Origin: Pelatocladus maniniholoensis HA4357-MV3
GTDB lineage: Bacteria > Cyanobacteriota > Cyanobacteriia > Cyanobacteriales > Nostocaceae
Direction of reading: 5' to 3'
Length of the DNA: 53,320 nt
Assembly (NCBI GenBank): GCA_019359115.1
Contig: JAHHHW010000102.1
Location: forward strand, 1-53,320
The notes under the pieces were generated by a model. That model did not search any database and was not told the DNA's origin. It saw nothing but the letters and a program-made list of their open reading frames with translations. The translations under genes and the position numbers were made by a program. Below, in pieces: positions 17,964 to 27,596 of this stretch; the stretch's first letter is position 1; each line of letters starts with the position of its first letter.

Positions 17964-18453
17964 AATTGTTTAGAACGCATACTTTCCCCTACACCCACGA
18001 TACTTTGGAATAATGCTAATATCCGAATTCAATAAAAGATGCACTATATCTTTATTTAAAAAGAATGCTTTAGCCGATAAAATTTATTCCGGGATCATCT
18101 GGTCTGTCGTTATTGTACCGCAAGCAGACAAAGCAATTCAAATGATAAATTCATGGGATAATAATTCTTCGCTGTGGTCAGGGGAACAGGGATGGAGGAT
18201 CAGGGATCGGGGATTAGGTAAACAAGTTCTTAAATTTTGTAAACGCGGAGCGCCTACTTACCAGAAGTCGCTACGCACCTACCGTAGGTATTTTGTAGAC
18301 GCAGCCTTCCTGTAGGGTATTTTGAATTGATATGTCTCCCTTGTCCCCGATCCCCAATCCCCGTACTCTGTGAGAAGCCGCTTGCGCGTCTACGCGTAGC
18401 GTCTCCTCTGGAGAATCCCCAATCCCCAATCCCTTTTTTCAACCTAACAGCCT
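17964..18453. other. Repeat-rich intergenic region upstream of carA
   Basis: 490 bp. A 100-codon plus-strand frame starts at 18013, but its second half is dispersed repeat and it matches no family; I do not call it. Contents: a palindromic stretch (acctaccgtaggt at 18278), the second GC-rich dispersed repeat (18345-18433) and STRR heptamers running to within 25 bp of carA. The carA promoter must lie within or upstream of these. Confidence 0.6.
18345..18433. repeat. Dispersed GC-rich repeat, copy 2, with STRR flanks
   Basis: Contains the 50-bp segment (18357-18406) identical to 15117-15166. The left flank is ccccgatccccaatcc and the right flank ccccaatccccaatccc, both STRR heptamers. Confidence 0.85.
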
Positions 18454-19635
18454 ATGGCCTTATTTGACACAATACCTGCCTTACTTGTTCTTGCCGACGG
18501 AACCACTTATCGCGGTTGGTCTTTTGGTGCTACAGGCACTACTGCGATCGGGGAAGTGGTATTTAACACTGGCATGACAGGATATCAAGAAGTCCTGACT
18601 GATCCTAGTTACTGTGGTCAGATAGTAGTTTTTACTTACCCAGAATTGGGTAACACAGGTGTGAATCCAGAGGATGAGGAATCAGATCGACCCTATGTGC
18701 GGGGAGCGATCGCGCGTAATATTTGTAGCCGACCAAGTAATTGGCGCTCTTCGCAATCTTTACCAAACTACCTCAAACAACACCAAATACCAGGCATTTA
18801 CGGCATAGACACCCGCGCATTAACCCGCAAAATTCGCATTTTTGGGGCCATGAATGGTGGCATTTCTACAGAAATTCTAGACGAAGCAGAACTGCTAGAA
18901 CGAATACTAGCAGCTCCTGCCATGAATGGATTAAATCTTGTCCGTGAAGTGACTACCCAAACGCCATACGAATGGTCACAAACCACTGATCCCGTTTGGG
19001 AGTTTAACCTAGAGGCAAAAACTAATTCTGAAGAAATTTTCACCGTTGTGGCTCTAGATTTTGGCATCAAACGTAATATTTTGCGCCGTCTAGCAAGGTA
19101 CGGATGCAGAGTTATTGTTGTTCCAGCCCACACCCCAATAGAGGAAATTCTCAAATATAATCCAGATGGAATTTTTCTCTCTAATGGTCCTGGTGATCCT
19201 GCCACTGTCACCGAAGGTATTGAGACTGCGAAAGCTTTACTGTCATCTCAAAAACCAATGTTTGGCATTTGCATGGGACATCAAATTTTGGGTCATGCAC
19301 TGGGAGCAGAAACCTATAAACTTAAATTTGGACATCGTGGCTTGAATCAGCCAGCAGGTTTACAAAAACGGGTGGAAATTACCAGTCAAAACCATAGTTT
19401 TGCTATAAACCCAGATACTCTACCTCAGACAACTGTAGAAATCAGCCACCTAAACTTAAACGATCGCACTGTTGCTGGATTACGTCACAAGAATCTACCC
19501 ATATTTTCTGTGCAGTATCACCCAGAGGCTTCTCCTGGTCCTCACGACGCTGATTACCTGTTCGAGAATTTTGTGCAAGCAATGCGCGCAGATCGTCAAA
19601 CAGTAAACAGATCTAATGAGGTAAAAATAAAGTAA
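18454..19635 (+). CDS. carA: Carbamoyl-phosphate synthase small (glutaminase) subunit
   Basis: Hydrolyses glutamine and channels ammonia to CarB for carbamoyl phosphate (pyrimidines and arginine). The N-terminal domain begins [17 protein letters not shown]; the class I amidotransferase domain has the nucleophile Cys273 in [15 protein letters not shown] and the His356/Glu358 pair in [10 protein letters not shown]. At 393 residues it has the usual length, with a short non-conserved tail ([14 protein letters not shown]) that may come from the adjacent repeat. carB is not in the window, so the two subunits are not encoded together. Confidence 0.97.
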   Translation: MALFDTIPALLVLADGTTYRGWSFGATGTTAIGEVVFNTGMTGYQEVLTDPSYCGQIVVFTYPELGNTGVNPEDEESDRPYVRGAIARNICSRPSNWRSSQSLPNYLKQHQIPGIYGIDTRALTRKIRIFGAMNGGISTEILDEAELLERILAAPAMNGLNLVREVTTQTPYEWSQTTDPVWEFNLEAKTNSEEIFTVVALDFGIKRNILRRLARYGCRVIVVPAHTPIEEILKYNPDGIFLSNGPGDPATVTEGIETAKALLSSQKPMFGICMGHQILGHALGAETYKLKFGHRGLNQPAGLQKRVEITSQNHSFAINPDTLPQTTVEISHLNLNDRTVAGLRHKNLPIFSVQYHPEASPGPHDADYLFENFVQAMRADRQTVNRSNEVKIK

Positions 19636-19708
19636 AAATGGAGAAAGTGCGAGATTGGGAACCGGAGACAGTGAACACTAAACAGTAATCAGCGAGCAGA
19701 CAAAGGAA

Positions 19709-19735
19709 ACTGATAACTGATAACTGATAACTGAT
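19709..19735. repeat. STRR heptanucleotide repeat (ACTGATA type)
   Basis: Nearly four perfect actgata copies between carA and the STAS gene; same family as 2086-2133. Confidence 0.85.
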
Positions 19736-19779
19736 CTCCAATTCCCAATGTAGACAACATCTACCAAAAACATCTATAC

Positions 19780-20184
19780 TTGAGCGTTCATTATGAATAT
19801 GAGGAGGGAATTATTGCTGAACCACTGAATCTAACCGTTAGCCTGAGAGGTACTCGTGAAGTCCGGGATAACTGTCAGCTATTCCGCCTCACAGGTTTGT
19901 TAGACGCGTTTTCGGAACCGACGTTTCGCAAAGTATTAGGAAGCAAGATTGACGAGGGTCCCAAGCACATTATTCTGGATCTCTCACAAATCGACTTTGT
20001 TGATAGTTCCGGCTTGGGTGCTTTGGTGCAACTGGCCAAGCAGGCGCAAAATGCTGAAGGTACTTTGCAAATCGTCACTAATGCCCGTGTAACTCAAACA
20101 GTCAAGCTTGTCCGTTTAGAAAAGTTTCTGATGCTGCAAAAATCAGTCGATGAAGCTTTAGAAAACGTCAAGAACCCTTCTTGA
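19780..20184 (+). CDS. STAS-domain anti-sigma factor antagonist (SpoIIAA-like)
   Basis: 134-residue single STAS domain. The phosphorylatable serine motif is intact: IDFVDSSGLGALV (Ser76/Ser77). Such proteins bind and neutralise an anti-sigma or switch kinase of the RsbW/SpoIIAB type when unphosphorylated. It starts at TTG 19780, since no in-frame ATG precedes the conserved region; the true start could be slightly different. No kinase or phosphatase partner is adjacent. A good rho-independent-type hairpin follows. Confidence 0.9.
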   Translation: MSVHYEYEEGIIAEPLNLTVSLRGTREVRDNCQLFRLTGLLDAFSEPTFRKVLGSKIDEGPKHIILDLSQIDFVDSSGLGALVQLAKQAQNAEGTLQIVTNARVTQTVKLVRLEKFLMLQKSVDEALENVKNPS

Positions 20185-20201
20185 TAGCTTGAGTGTGCTG
20201 A

Positions 20202-20244
20202 AAAAATTAGCTATCCGATGTTCAATCTGGATAGCTTAATTTTT
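20202..20244 (+). terminator. Intrinsic terminator after the STAS gene
   Basis: AAAAATTAGCTATCC (20202-20216) pairs with GGATAGCTTAATTTTT (20229-20244) with one bulge, loop gatgttcaatct, ending in a T-run. It lies 17 bp after the stop and would work in either direction. Confidence 0.75.
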
Positions 20245-20534
20245 GTGAGAAGTTATATCATGTCCACTTGAACACTTATATTATTCGTTGAGGTCGGTAA
20301 TGGGTAATTGGTAATTGGTAATGGGAAAAACCAATAACCATTGGCCCTTGACTTTTGACCCTTGACCAATAACAATCCCAAAAAAACTATGAAGAATGGA
20401 AATTAGGTACTTCACAATCTCAAACTTCATTCTAATCTTAAATAAAGCTGGTCTATTGGGAGAACACTGAGTCTGCTTGAAAAAATGCACCATCCCTAAT
20501 CTCTCATCTATAGTCTTCAAGGAATAATAAGCTT
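20245..20534. other. Intergenic region with STRR, upstream of mrnC
   Basis: No supported gene. It carries degenerate heptamers (taattgg, cccttga/tgaccct types) at 20296-20371. A minus-strand frame across it is repeat-derived. GGAGG near 20546 lies inside the mrnC frame. Confidence 0.55.
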
Positions 20535-21017
20535 GTGAAATCAAAGGAGGAAAACTTATTGAATGAACAAGGTGAATCTGGAGTGTTAGATTCATCTTGT
20601 TGGGAATTGATGCGAGCAACTATAGAAAATTTATTCCCACAGCACGTTGACCAGGCACAACTACAACAACTTTCTCCTGTTGCTTTAGCATATTTGGGGG
20701 ATGCAGTATATGAACTTTATGTTAGGATGTATTATCTGCTGCCGCCGCAGCGAAGCGAAAGTTACCATCGTTTAGTAGTGGCGCAGGTCAGGGCAGAAAA
20801 GCAGGCGCTGCATTTGCGATCGCTTATTCCTCATCTGCGGCACAGCGAATTAGAAATAGTCCGACGGGGTCGGAATGCCGCCACAGGACGTCCTAAACGG
20901 CTAAACCCGGAAATATATCAACAAGCAACTAGCTTAGAGACTTTAATCGGCTATCTATATCTTACTGATTACTTACGCTTAACTGAACTATTGCAAAAAC
21001 TGCAATTAGAAAAGTAG
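20535..21017 (+). CDS. mrnC: Mini-ribonuclease III
   Basis: RNase III catalytic domain without the dsRNA-binding domain; it trims 23S rRNA precursor ends in Bacillus and plastids. Signature: LSPVALAYLGDAVYELYVR with the catalytic Asp56, and VRRGRNAATGRPKRLNPEIYQQATSLE, ending LIGYLYLTDYLRL with the second acidic region. It starts at GTG 20535; the first 25 residues are not conserved, so a later start is possible. The next gene is the 23S rRNA methyltransferase rlmB, a pairing also seen in Firmicutes, which supports a shared rRNA-maturation role. Confidence 0.94.
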   Translation: MKSKEENLLNEQGESGVLDSSCWELMRATIENLFPQHVDQAQLQQLSPVALAYLGDAVYELYVRMYYLLPPQRSESYHRLVVAQVRAEKQALHLRSLIPHLRHSELEIVRRGRNAATGRPKRLNPEIYQQATSLETLIGYLYLTDYLRLTELLQKLQLEK

Positions 21018-21188
21018 TGAGAAAAACAACCTCATAAAAGTAGAATTGCTTATTATTTATGTTCGGTAAATTATGGTGTGAGGTTATGAGTTTAGACTGA
21101 CTACGATAGCTTGTGGACACCGAAAAAGGTCGTCATCGCTAGATCCAAGCAAAAAAGTTTTACGGTTTTTTAGTTTTTTAGTATTCGG

Positions 21189-22190
21189 ATGCCCACCCCT
21201 ACACATAACCCAAACAATCTCATGGCAAACAACACAAAAAAGATTATCACTTCTAGTGAAAGGAATCGGGGACAAACCCTAAAATTAAAAAGCAAGCGCG
21301 TTGTTCCTAATATTGTTCGCACTTCCACTAAAAAAGTGGATATACCAAACACCAAACAACAACCACAAGATAAAGCACTAGATAATGCACAAGATAGCGA
21401 TCTGATCTACGGTCGCTATCCAGTCTTGAGTGCATTGGAAAGTCAACGCTTGCTGAACCGGATTTGGATTACTTCCCGCCTGCGCTACGATCACCGCTTT
21501 CACTCTTTGATTTTACAAGCCAAAGACAATGGCACGATCATTGATGAGGTAGAACCCAAGCGCTTAGACCAAATTACTGATGGGAGAAATCACCAAGGTA
21601 TAGCAGCACAAATTGCTCCCTATACCTACATAGAATTCCACGAGTTGCTCGAAACTGCCAAAACTGTAACCAATCCAGTCATAGTTGCTGCTGATGGAAT
21701 CACCGATCCCCATAACTTAGGGGCAATTATTCGGACAGCAGAAGCGATCGGTGCTCAAGGGTTGATTATCCCGCAAAGACGAGCATCTGGAATCACTTCC
21801 ACAGTCATGAAAGTAGCAGCAGGTGCTTTAGAACATTTTCCAGTTGCCAGAGTAGTGAATCTGCACCGTGCTTTGGAAGAAATGAAAACAGCTGGCTTCT
21901 GGATTTACGGGACTGCTTGTGAGGGTAATGAACCAATACAAACAGTGGATTTTAATGGTGCGATCGTTTTAGTAGTTGGATCTGAAGGAGAAGGTCTCAG
22001 TTTGTTGACACAACGTTGCTGTGATGTTTTAGTGTCAATTCCCTTACAGGGTAAGACTCCTAGCCTCAATGCATCAGTTGCAGCTGGGATGGCATTGTAT
22101 GAAATTTATCGCCAACGTTGGGAAAAAAATACCCTACATTTCGATAAACTACAAAAAACCACTTGGAAAAACGGTGGTAACAGAGTATAA
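21189..22190 (+). CDS. rlmB: 23S rRNA (guanosine-2'-O-)-methyltransferase RlmB, TrmH/SpoU family
   Basis: SPOUT methyltransferase that 2'-O-methylates the 23S rRNA peptidyl-transferase loop (G2251 in E. coli). The N-terminal substrate-binding domain ([15 protein letters not shown]...[11 protein letters not shown]) precedes the knotted domain with [35 protein letters not shown] and [22 protein letters not shown]. The basic N-terminal tail is poorly conserved; ATG 21222 (MANNTKK) is an equally good start. It follows mrnC by 171 bp. Confidence 0.95.
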   Translation: MPTPTHNPNNLMANNTKKIITSSERNRGQTLKLKSKRVVPNIVRTSTKKVDIPNTKQQPQDKALDNAQDSDLIYGRYPVLSALESQRLLNRIWITSRLRYDHRFHSLILQAKDNGTIIDEVEPKRLDQITDGRNHQGIAAQIAPYTYIEFHELLETAKTVTNPVIVAADGITDPHNLGAIIRTAEAIGAQGLIIPQRRASGITSTVMKVAAGALEHFPVARVVNLHRALEEMKTAGFWIYGTACEGNEPIQTVDFNGAIVLVVGSEGEGLSLLTQRCCDVLVSIPLQGKTPSLNASVAAGMALYEIYRQRWEKNTLHFDKLQKTTWKNGGNRV

Positions 22191-22261
22191 AGAAATGTAA
22201 AGCACACAATTAGAACAAACTTTTAAGACCCAACACAACATTAAAAAAACTGGCGCAAACC

Positions 22262-22564
22262 ATGAAAACTATTTGGGAACAATCTAGGGAATTTTTGGCT
22301 AATGCATTCGATACTTTGGGATTGGCTTGGTGGATAGAAATTGTTACACAGAATCCTAAATGTACATACTATTTTGGACCGTTTTTAAGCTCAACAGAAG
22401 CAGAAGCAGCAGTTAAAGGTTATGTAGAAGATTTGGAACAAGAAGGCGCACAAGGAATAGCTATAGATGTAAAACGTTGTAAACCAGATGTATTAACAAT
22501 TGCTGAAGACCTGGGGGAATTGATTGACCGCAAAGCACAGCCTGCCTTTGGCGGTCAAGTATAA
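22262..22564 (+). CDS. DUF1816 domain protein
   Basis: 100-residue cyanobacterial protein of unknown function. Core: LGLAWWIEIVTQNPKCTYYFGPFLSSTEAEAAVKGYVEDLEQEGA, the DUF1816 signature (PKCTYYFGPF). It is small, soluble and acidic, with no signal or membrane segment. Relatives are often found near phycobilisome or stress genes, but nothing here narrows the role. It lies 71 bp after rlmB. Confidence 0.88.
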   Translation: MKTIWEQSREFLANAFDTLGLAWWIEIVTQNPKCTYYFGPFLSSTEAEAAVKGYVEDLEQEGAQGIAIDVKRCKPDVLTIAEDLGELIDRKAQPAFGGQV

Positions 22565-22650
22565 ATAAGGCTGGTCAAGTGTTAATCGTCAATTAACGAA
22601 AGTCAAAAGCTTTTTACCATTGACTATTGTAGACGCGATTAATCGCATCT

Positions 22651-23508
22651 CTAATGATAATTGACTATTTCTGGATTCGCCTCCAACCAATAATCAATAT
22701 CACTCAATACCTGATTGGGAATTTCCCACGGGAAGAGGTGAGCTGTGTTGGCGTAACACTGCCATTGGCAATTTTGTAAGTGTCGGGCTGTTTCTATACT
22801 AGAGTCGGGTGTGATGTGGCGATCTTGAGAACCTGCCAAGACTAAGGCAGGACACTGTATTTGCTCAAGATCAGCAAGGCGGTTGTAACCTGCTTTAATT
22901 GCCGTGTAAAGAGCGCGAGTTGCAGACGCTGAGGTTTGTAAATAAGCCGAAACAGCATCCTTGGCTATGTATTTGTAGGTAGTAGCAGTATGTTGTTGAA
23001 TGAGGTAGCGAAATAGCGATCGCTTACCAAATTTCTCAATATTCCACTGCCAGCCCGGTTTGATTAAATTCAAAATAGAGGTGACTCCAGTATAGAAATT
23101 ATCCTGCCAAGTGATCGGTGGATGGTTTCCCCTCGGCCTAGCAGCAGTTGCTACCAAAATTAATCCAGTAACGCGCTCAGATAACCGGAGTGCCAATTCC
23201 ATCGCTAAAATGCCACCTAGCGACCACCCCAATATCAAGCATTTTTCTATCTGCAAGCGGTCTATAAGGCTCTCTAAGTCATTTAAATGGTCGCTCATTT
23301 CAAAATTGCTATTAAACCGACTTTTGCCATAGCCACGGAGGTCAGGGGCAATAGTTTGGAAGCGGTTAGAGAGGTGATCGGTAAAAACAGAAAGACTAGA
23401 ACCGGAACCAGGATGACCATGTAAACAGAGAATAGGGAAGCCTTTACCTTCTATGTAAACCTTGAGAGGTATGGCTGGGGAATTTTGAAAAACAGAGCGA
23501 TCGCCCAT
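22651..23508 (-). CDS. Alpha/beta-fold hydrolase
   Basis: 285 residues with a complete catalytic set: the oxyanion HGHPGSG, the nucleophile elbow GWSLGG (Ser96), the Asp in LVLAGSQDRHITP and the His in NTAHLFPWE. It resembles small esterases/haloperoxidase-like or MenH/BioH-like hydrolases; the substrate is unknown. No signal peptide, so cytoplasmic. It starts at ATG 23508. A short palindrome (gacgcgattaatcgcatctc) lies just downstream at 22630. Confidence 0.9.
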   Translation of the reverse strand: MGDRSVFQNSPAIPLKVYIEGKGFPILCLHGHPGSGSSLSVFTDHLSNRFQTIAPDLRGYGKSRFNSNFEMSDHLNDLESLIDRLQIEKCLILGWSLGGILAMELALRLSERVTGLILVATAARPRGNHPPITWQDNFYTGVTSILNLIKPGWQWNIEKFGKRSLFRYLIQQHTATTYKYIAKDAVSAYLQTSASATRALYTAIKAGYNRLADLEQIQCPALVLAGSQDRHITPDSSIETARHLQNCQWQCYANTAHLFPWEIPNQVLSDIDYWLEANPEIVNYH

Positions 23509-23526
23509 AATTCTTAGCCTTTGCTT

Positions 23527-23946
23527 TTATAAGAATGTTGGTTGAAAACCCTTCGCCTTGAGGCAAGGGATGAAAACCACTTGCACCCTTGAGGGTGCAA
23601 GTGGTAATCTCATCAATGTGGTAGGGTAATCAACCACATTAAAAACCCGGTTGCTGCCTAACAAGCAGACGCTGTACCTTGACAACTGAAGATATGGGGT
23701 TCTATTCCGCAGTTTTAGTTTCCACCCTGGAATAGGTAAAATCTTTAAGGGAACTAAACGATCAGCTTTTTGCTTCAACTGCAAGCAAGTAAAAACAAAT
23801 TTTGTAGAAATACAACTACCGTTGGGCAGACGGAAAGTCAAAGCTTGGGGAGAGAACCACCTCTGGGTTAGATAACGCAAGGCATCTAGTTTAAGTGGAC
23901 TCGTGGAACCAAGAATCTCTGTGGCTTTTAGCCCAGAGAGTGTCAA
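23527..23946 (-). CDS. Hypothetical protein, overlapping the CAP-domain gene stop
   Basis: A 139-codon frame from TTG 23946, sharing TTGA with the TGA of the upstream CAP-domain gene. The first 100 residues have ordinary composition ([37 protein letters not shown]) but match nothing I know. The last 35 codons run into two strong hairpins (23546-23568 and 23577-23604; stems such as CCACTTGCACCCT/AGGGTGCAAGTGG), so the 3' part is repeat DNA. It may be a small coupled gene, a decayed gene, or spurious. Confidence 0.35.
   Translation of the reverse strand: MTLSGLKATEILGSTSPLKLDALRYLTQRWFSPQALTFRLPNGSCISTKFVFTCLQLKQKADRLVPLKILPIPGWKLKLRNRTPYLQLSRYSVCLLGSNRVFNVVDYPTTLMRLPLAPSRVQVVFIPCLKAKGFQPTFL
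23546..23606. repeat. Paired hairpins downstream of the CAP-domain gene
   Basis: Two adjacent palindromes: CCCTTcGCCT-tg-AGGCaAGGG, and a 13-bp stem CCACTTGCACCCT / AGGGTGCAAGTGG with a 2-nt tg loop. Both share the ccttgagg core, typical of dispersed intergenic palindromes here. Confidence 0.75.
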
Positions 23947-24641
23947 ACAGATTTTTCTATATACCCTCCAGCATAATTAATAACGCACATTTGCCTGTAT
24001 GTGGAGTGAATCCCAAAAGCCACCCCTGCAACTTTAAAATTTGGGTTAAAAATATTTATGCGATGACCGCGATCGCTGACTCCATCATCAATAATTAGCT
24101 GCATGACAATATCTTGGGCTGTGTGCGAACCGTAGCTAATGTTCTCACCAGCAGTACTTTTCCAAGTTCCATAACGACTTAGACGTGTGAAGGGATTGCT
24201 AGCATCACTTCCATCATGACCTGTTGCACCTTTGGCACCTTGATCTTTAACATGATCCCTAGCTGCTAGAGACATACCTTTAGATGCTCTCAAAGCACCC
24301 ACAGGACGAACTGACTGGAGATAGGCGATCGCTTCATCAACAGCTTTGACTCCTTCTTGAGTTTGTAAATAGACATTTTGAGAAATTCGGACTTGATTAC
24401 CCACAAAGCGACTTCTGTAGTTTTTGAGTACAGTCACATAACCTTTAGGATCAGTCCTTGCCTTGTTCATTTCTACAATTACTTGTTGTTCTAATGGCGA
24501 AAGATAATCTCCCCGCTTTTGGGGATCAGAAGTTGCAACAGGAGTTTGTGTAGGTAAAAAATCTGGCTGAAAAACTTGATTTGCAGAACAGCCTGTGATT
24601 ATGGGGATAGAGGTAAATATCCAAGATAGCAGCCGATGCAT
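23943..24641 (-). CDS. CAP-domain (SCP/PR1) lipoprotein
   Basis: I start it at ATG 24641 (MHRLLSWIF), which gives a signal peptide with a lipobox ending ITGC; a longer frame to 24782 adds a non-signal-like lead. The mature part is a CAP domain of 232 residues total: [66 protein letters not shown] and [10 protein letters not shown]. The His/Glu residues of the CAP cavity are present. Bacterial CAP proteins are secreted; their biochemical role is largely unknown. Confidence 0.9.
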   Translation of the reverse strand: MHRLLSWIFTSIPIITGCSANQVFQPDFLPTQTPVATSDPQKRGDYLSPLEQQVIVEMNKARTDPKGYVTVLKNYRSRFVGNQVRISQNVYLQTQEGVKAVDEAIAYLQSVRPVGALRASKGMSLAARDHVKDQGAKGATGHDGSDASNPFTRLSRYGTWKSTAGENISYGSHTAQDIVMQLIIDDGVSDRGHRINIFNPNFKVAGVAFGIHSTYRQMCVINYAGGYIEKSV

Positions 24642-24875
24642 TAATAACCTCAGAACTTGGTAGCGATGAGTCAATATATTTTGAGATCCACAGGAATAGA
24701 AAAACTTTCCGGAGTACTTGTCAAGAAGTAATACTAGTGAGATTTTTAACAATTTATTGGGAAAGAATATTCTTGGATGCAAAAATATTGTATAAATTTT
24801 GAATTGGTGTAAAACCCATTAATTAGGGTTAAAACCCATCAGGTTAAATATTCTTGCTGTTTTCCTTGCTAAACC

Positions 24876-25499
24876 ATGAGCAAAACAAAATTCTTACGGT
24901 TGCTGACAATAGGAACATTTTTGAGTGCTTTATATTTAGGCACTAATACATTACCAGCATCTTCGCAACGCACATCGGCAGATAATTCAGCTTCTTTGTA
25001 TAAAGGAGCTACATGTACCACATCTAAATCGAGTGGCAGAATTAAAACTGATTCCACTAATGTTTCAGTCAGCCGTCAGCTTTATACGTCATCTATGTCT
25101 ATGTACACAGCAAGGAACAAATTCATCATGCTGACATGTAAAGCTGATCCTAAGAAATTCAGCACACTGAAATTGCAAATCGGAGTATCAGATGATGATT
25201 CTAAACAACAGTCGATCATGACTGTGAATATTTACCAGGGAGGTAATTTACAACATGCATACAAGGATATTGGTCCAGGGAAATTGATCAATACTGTACT
25301 TGACTTAGAGGATCGCAAGATTACCAAACCGGAAAATATCGCTATAGAACTGCTTTGTGAAAAAGCAAATCCCTATTGCACCGTATACTTTTTTGAAGCG
25401 CAGTTATTGCCAAACTCTAACTCTAATTATATAGCTCCCAAATCTTCTAAATCTTCTATAAATACATCTCAGCTAGGCTTACAGTTTACCAATAAATAA
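24876..25499 (+). CDS. Secreted hypothetical protein
   Basis: 207 residues. A Sec signal peptide (KFLRLLTIGTFLSALYLGTNTLPASSQ, cut near residue 31) precedes a region with four Cys (ATCTTS, LTCKAD, LLCEKANPYC) that could form two disulfides. The rest is beta-rich (MTVNIYQGGNLQHAYKDIG) with a Ser/Asn-rich tail. I do not recognise the family. It begins at ATG 24876, divergent from the CAP lipoprotein gene; both are exported. Confidence 0.78.
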   Translation: MSKTKFLRLLTIGTFLSALYLGTNTLPASSQRTSADNSASLYKGATCTTSKSSGRIKTDSTNVSVSRQLYTSSMSMYTARNKFIMLTCKADPKKFSTLKLQIGVSDDDSKQQSIMTVNIYQGGNLQHAYKDIGPGKLINTVLDLEDRKITKPENIAIELLCEKANPYCTVYFFEAQLLPNSNSNYIAPKSSKSSINTSQLGLQFTNK

Positions 25500-25539
25500 A
25501 TTTCCTAGCTTATAGCTTAAGTAAGCAAAAGCTTACTAA

Positions 25540-25603
25540 GCAAAAATTTCAGCCCATTTAAATGGGCTTTAGCTTCTGGTTGTGAACTTTAGTTCACGAC
25601 AAA
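25540..25603. repeat. Intergenic palindromic repeat
   Basis: Two hairpins: AGCCCATTT/AAATGGGCT (25551-25569) and GTGAACT-tt-AGTTCAC (25582-25597). The second has the same GAACTTTAGTTC core as the last hairpin of the element at 3501-3621, so it may be a reduced member of that family. Confidence 0.7.
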
Positions 25604-25731
25604 ATATCAAGATAAGTAATCGAACAGAAATATTTACACATGAGGTTTTAGACTGGATAAGGGTTTCAGGTCAAAATTTGTGTAATTAATTTTGTCTTAC
25701 TACTTAAAAAAATAGTAAATAATAGATTATT

Positions 25732-26469
25732 GTGGCAATTACTAGGCGTAGGTTTATCAAAACAGTCACCCTCAGTGGTGCTTCCTTTGCAGCTAGTTCC
25801 GGTATCTTCTTTCCCAAACCAGTCAACTCCTATTCAACTAATTACGTTTTGAGCCGAGATGGCAAAGCAGACGGCATTTTTAGGAATTTTGTCGATGCTG
25901 AGATAGCCCGGAAACCCAGTCCTACATTACCTGCTGATACTGATCCAGCTATAGTTTCTGCTGTCAAATCTGTTCAAAACCAATTTACTCAACGTGCTTA
26001 CACACAAAAACAAACACCCTTTGGACTGCGACGTGATGGTGTAAATAGTCCTTTGTGGGGACGCCAAAAACAAGAAGACGTAGGTCCGAATTCAGGATTT
26101 GGTACAGTACAAATCGTGGAAAATTACGTCACCCCGATCGCATTTACTGGTGCTACCACTGCTGGTATTGATAGAGCAATTCAAGTTTTAGGAAAAGATC
26201 AGCGTCTGTCTGCTGTGGAACTTGACAACGCACTAATTCCAGTACGCGAACAGTTTGAAGACTGGGGAACTTGGCTAGGCGATGTTGATCCCAAGACAGG
26301 ACAAATTTTGGGTACAAGTTTAGCTAGTTATGAAACACGTTCAGGATCAGTTACCCGACGTTATGAAATAATTAAACCCGGACGAGGAGGTTTCGGTGAG
26401 ATCACATTGTTTGTTGATGCAGGTGGGGAATTTAAATCAAACCTAAAAATTAGAGTTGACTTTGCATAA
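25732..26469 (+). CDS. Tat-exported hypothetical protein
   Basis: 245 residues from GTG 25732. The N-terminus is a twin-arginine signal (TRRRFIKTVTLSGASFAASSG), so it should be exported folded, possibly with a bound cofactor. The mature part is rich in charged and aromatic residues (TPFGLRRDGVNSPLWGRQKQ, FEDWGTWLGDVDPKTGQ) with no Cys and no motif I recognise. There is no Tat gene or redox partner adjacent. Confidence 0.78.
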   Translation: MAITRRRFIKTVTLSGASFAASSGIFFPKPVNSYSTNYVLSRDGKADGIFRNFVDAEIARKPSPTLPADTDPAIVSAVKSVQNQFTQRAYTQKQTPFGLRRDGVNSPLWGRQKQEDVGPNSGFGTVQIVENYVTPIAFTGATTAGIDRAIQVLGKDQRLSAVELDNALIPVREQFEDWGTWLGDVDPKTGQILGTSLASYETRSGSVTRRYEIIKPGRGGFGEITLFVDAGGEFKSNLKIRVDFA

Positions 26470-26506
26470 GGCAAATACTAATTCTAGAAAGTTTTTAACC
26501 TATTTG

Positions 26507-26591
26507 ATACCATTTCACGCTAATCACGATACATATAAATTTGTAGAGACACATAGCAAGACCCGCAGGGTTATTTCGCGTCTCTACAAAT
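26507..26591. mobile_element. Truncated copy of the 14935 MITE-like element
   Basis: Starts with the same terminal ATACCATTTCAC and continues with near-identical sequence (relative to the reverse complement of 14935-15038) through gtagagac and its cgcgtctctac partner, then diverges. The right terminal repeat is missing. Confidence 0.7.
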
Positions 26592-26690
26592 AGTTGTGGG
26601 GTTAACACCAAGCATCTTGGGGTTTAAACTCTTAGCGGTACATTGAAAAAATTGAGATGATCCCATGCATTAGTAATCAATTCCTGACGA

Positions 26691-27458
26691 CTACTTGGCG
26701 TTCGCTAAAATATTTTCTAGGTCAGATATCTGTACAGCACCAGAAACCTTTTCACTGCTAATAATAAAAGAAGGTGTACCAGAAAGCCCTAATTTCTTCG
26801 CTAATTGTATATCTTGCTCAATTGCAGTATTAGCAATTTCTCTATCTTGATTAAATATTGCTAAATCTAAATTCAGCTTTTTAGCAATATTTACATATAA
26901 AGATTCACCTAGTTTATCTTGATTAGTAAATAAAGCATCTTGATATTCCCAAAACTTACCTTGTTGTTGTGCTGCCCAAGCTGCTTTTGCAGCTGGCATT
27001 GCTTGAGCATGTATTGGAGTTAAAGGATAGTGTTTGTAAACAAAATTGACATCTTTTTGATGCTTTGCTATCAGTTTTTTTAAAGTTTGATGAGCTTCAG
27101 AACAATAGGGACATTGAAAATCAGAAAATTCTACCAATATAGTTTTTGATTCATTTGAGCCAATTGTGGGAGAATCAGCAATTACTGCTTGAGGATTGGT
27201 TTTTAAATCCTCTAAAAATACTTGTCGTACTTTATTTAATTTCTGTTCTTTTTGCTGTTGATAAACTTGAACAGATTCGATAATCACTTCTGGGTATTTA
27301 CGGATAATTTCTAATACTTGTTCTTCGAGTTGCGGGTTAACGCGGGTAGCGGCTTGCGCTGGCAATGACCAGGTAAGAACCAGGCATAATAAGCATAATA
27401 CTATCAAGCTACGGAAATATCGCATAATTTGTCCAACTTCAGGTAAGAATTTACTCAT
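26691..27458 (-). CDS. DsbA-family thiol oxidoreductase
   Basis: 255 residues. Signal peptide or anchor near the N-terminus (RSLIVLCLLCLVLTWSLPAQA); a helical segment (residues 40-80) precedes a thioredoxin fold with the active site FSDFQCPYCSEAH (CPYC), the helical insertion typical of DsbA/DsbG-like (thioredoxin_4) proteins, and the cis-Pro loop LSGTPSFII. It probably works in periplasmic disulfide chemistry, likely with a VKOR-type oxidase encoded elsewhere. ATG 27425 is an alternative start giving a more compact signal. Confidence 0.9.
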   Translation of the reverse strand: MSKFLPEVGQIMRYFRSLIVLCLLCLVLTWSLPAQAATRVNPQLEEQVLEIIRKYPEVIIESVQVYQQQKEQKLNKVRQVFLEDLKTNPQAVIADSPTIGSNESKTILVEFSDFQCPYCSEAHQTLKKLIAKHQKDVNFVYKHYPLTPIHAQAMPAAKAAWAAQQQGKFWEYQDALFTNQDKLGESLYVNIAKKLNLDLAIFNQDREIANTAIEQDIQLAKKLGLSGTPSFIISSEKVSGAVQISDLENILANAK

Positions 27459-27596
27459 AGTTACTAAAAATAAGGGTTAGCTCTTTCAAGGTGTAAGGTG
27501 TAATGTACTTTTCTTGGTGTCTTAGTGTCTTGGTGTTTCAATAATTATTTTTTAACCACTAAGACACAAAGAGGAAATATATTTCCCGGTTTTATA

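Noticed and set aside
18013-18315. 100-codon gene upstream of carA
   Set aside because: The second half is dispersed repeat; no ribosome site or recognisable family. A decayed gene cannot be excluded for the first 50 codons.
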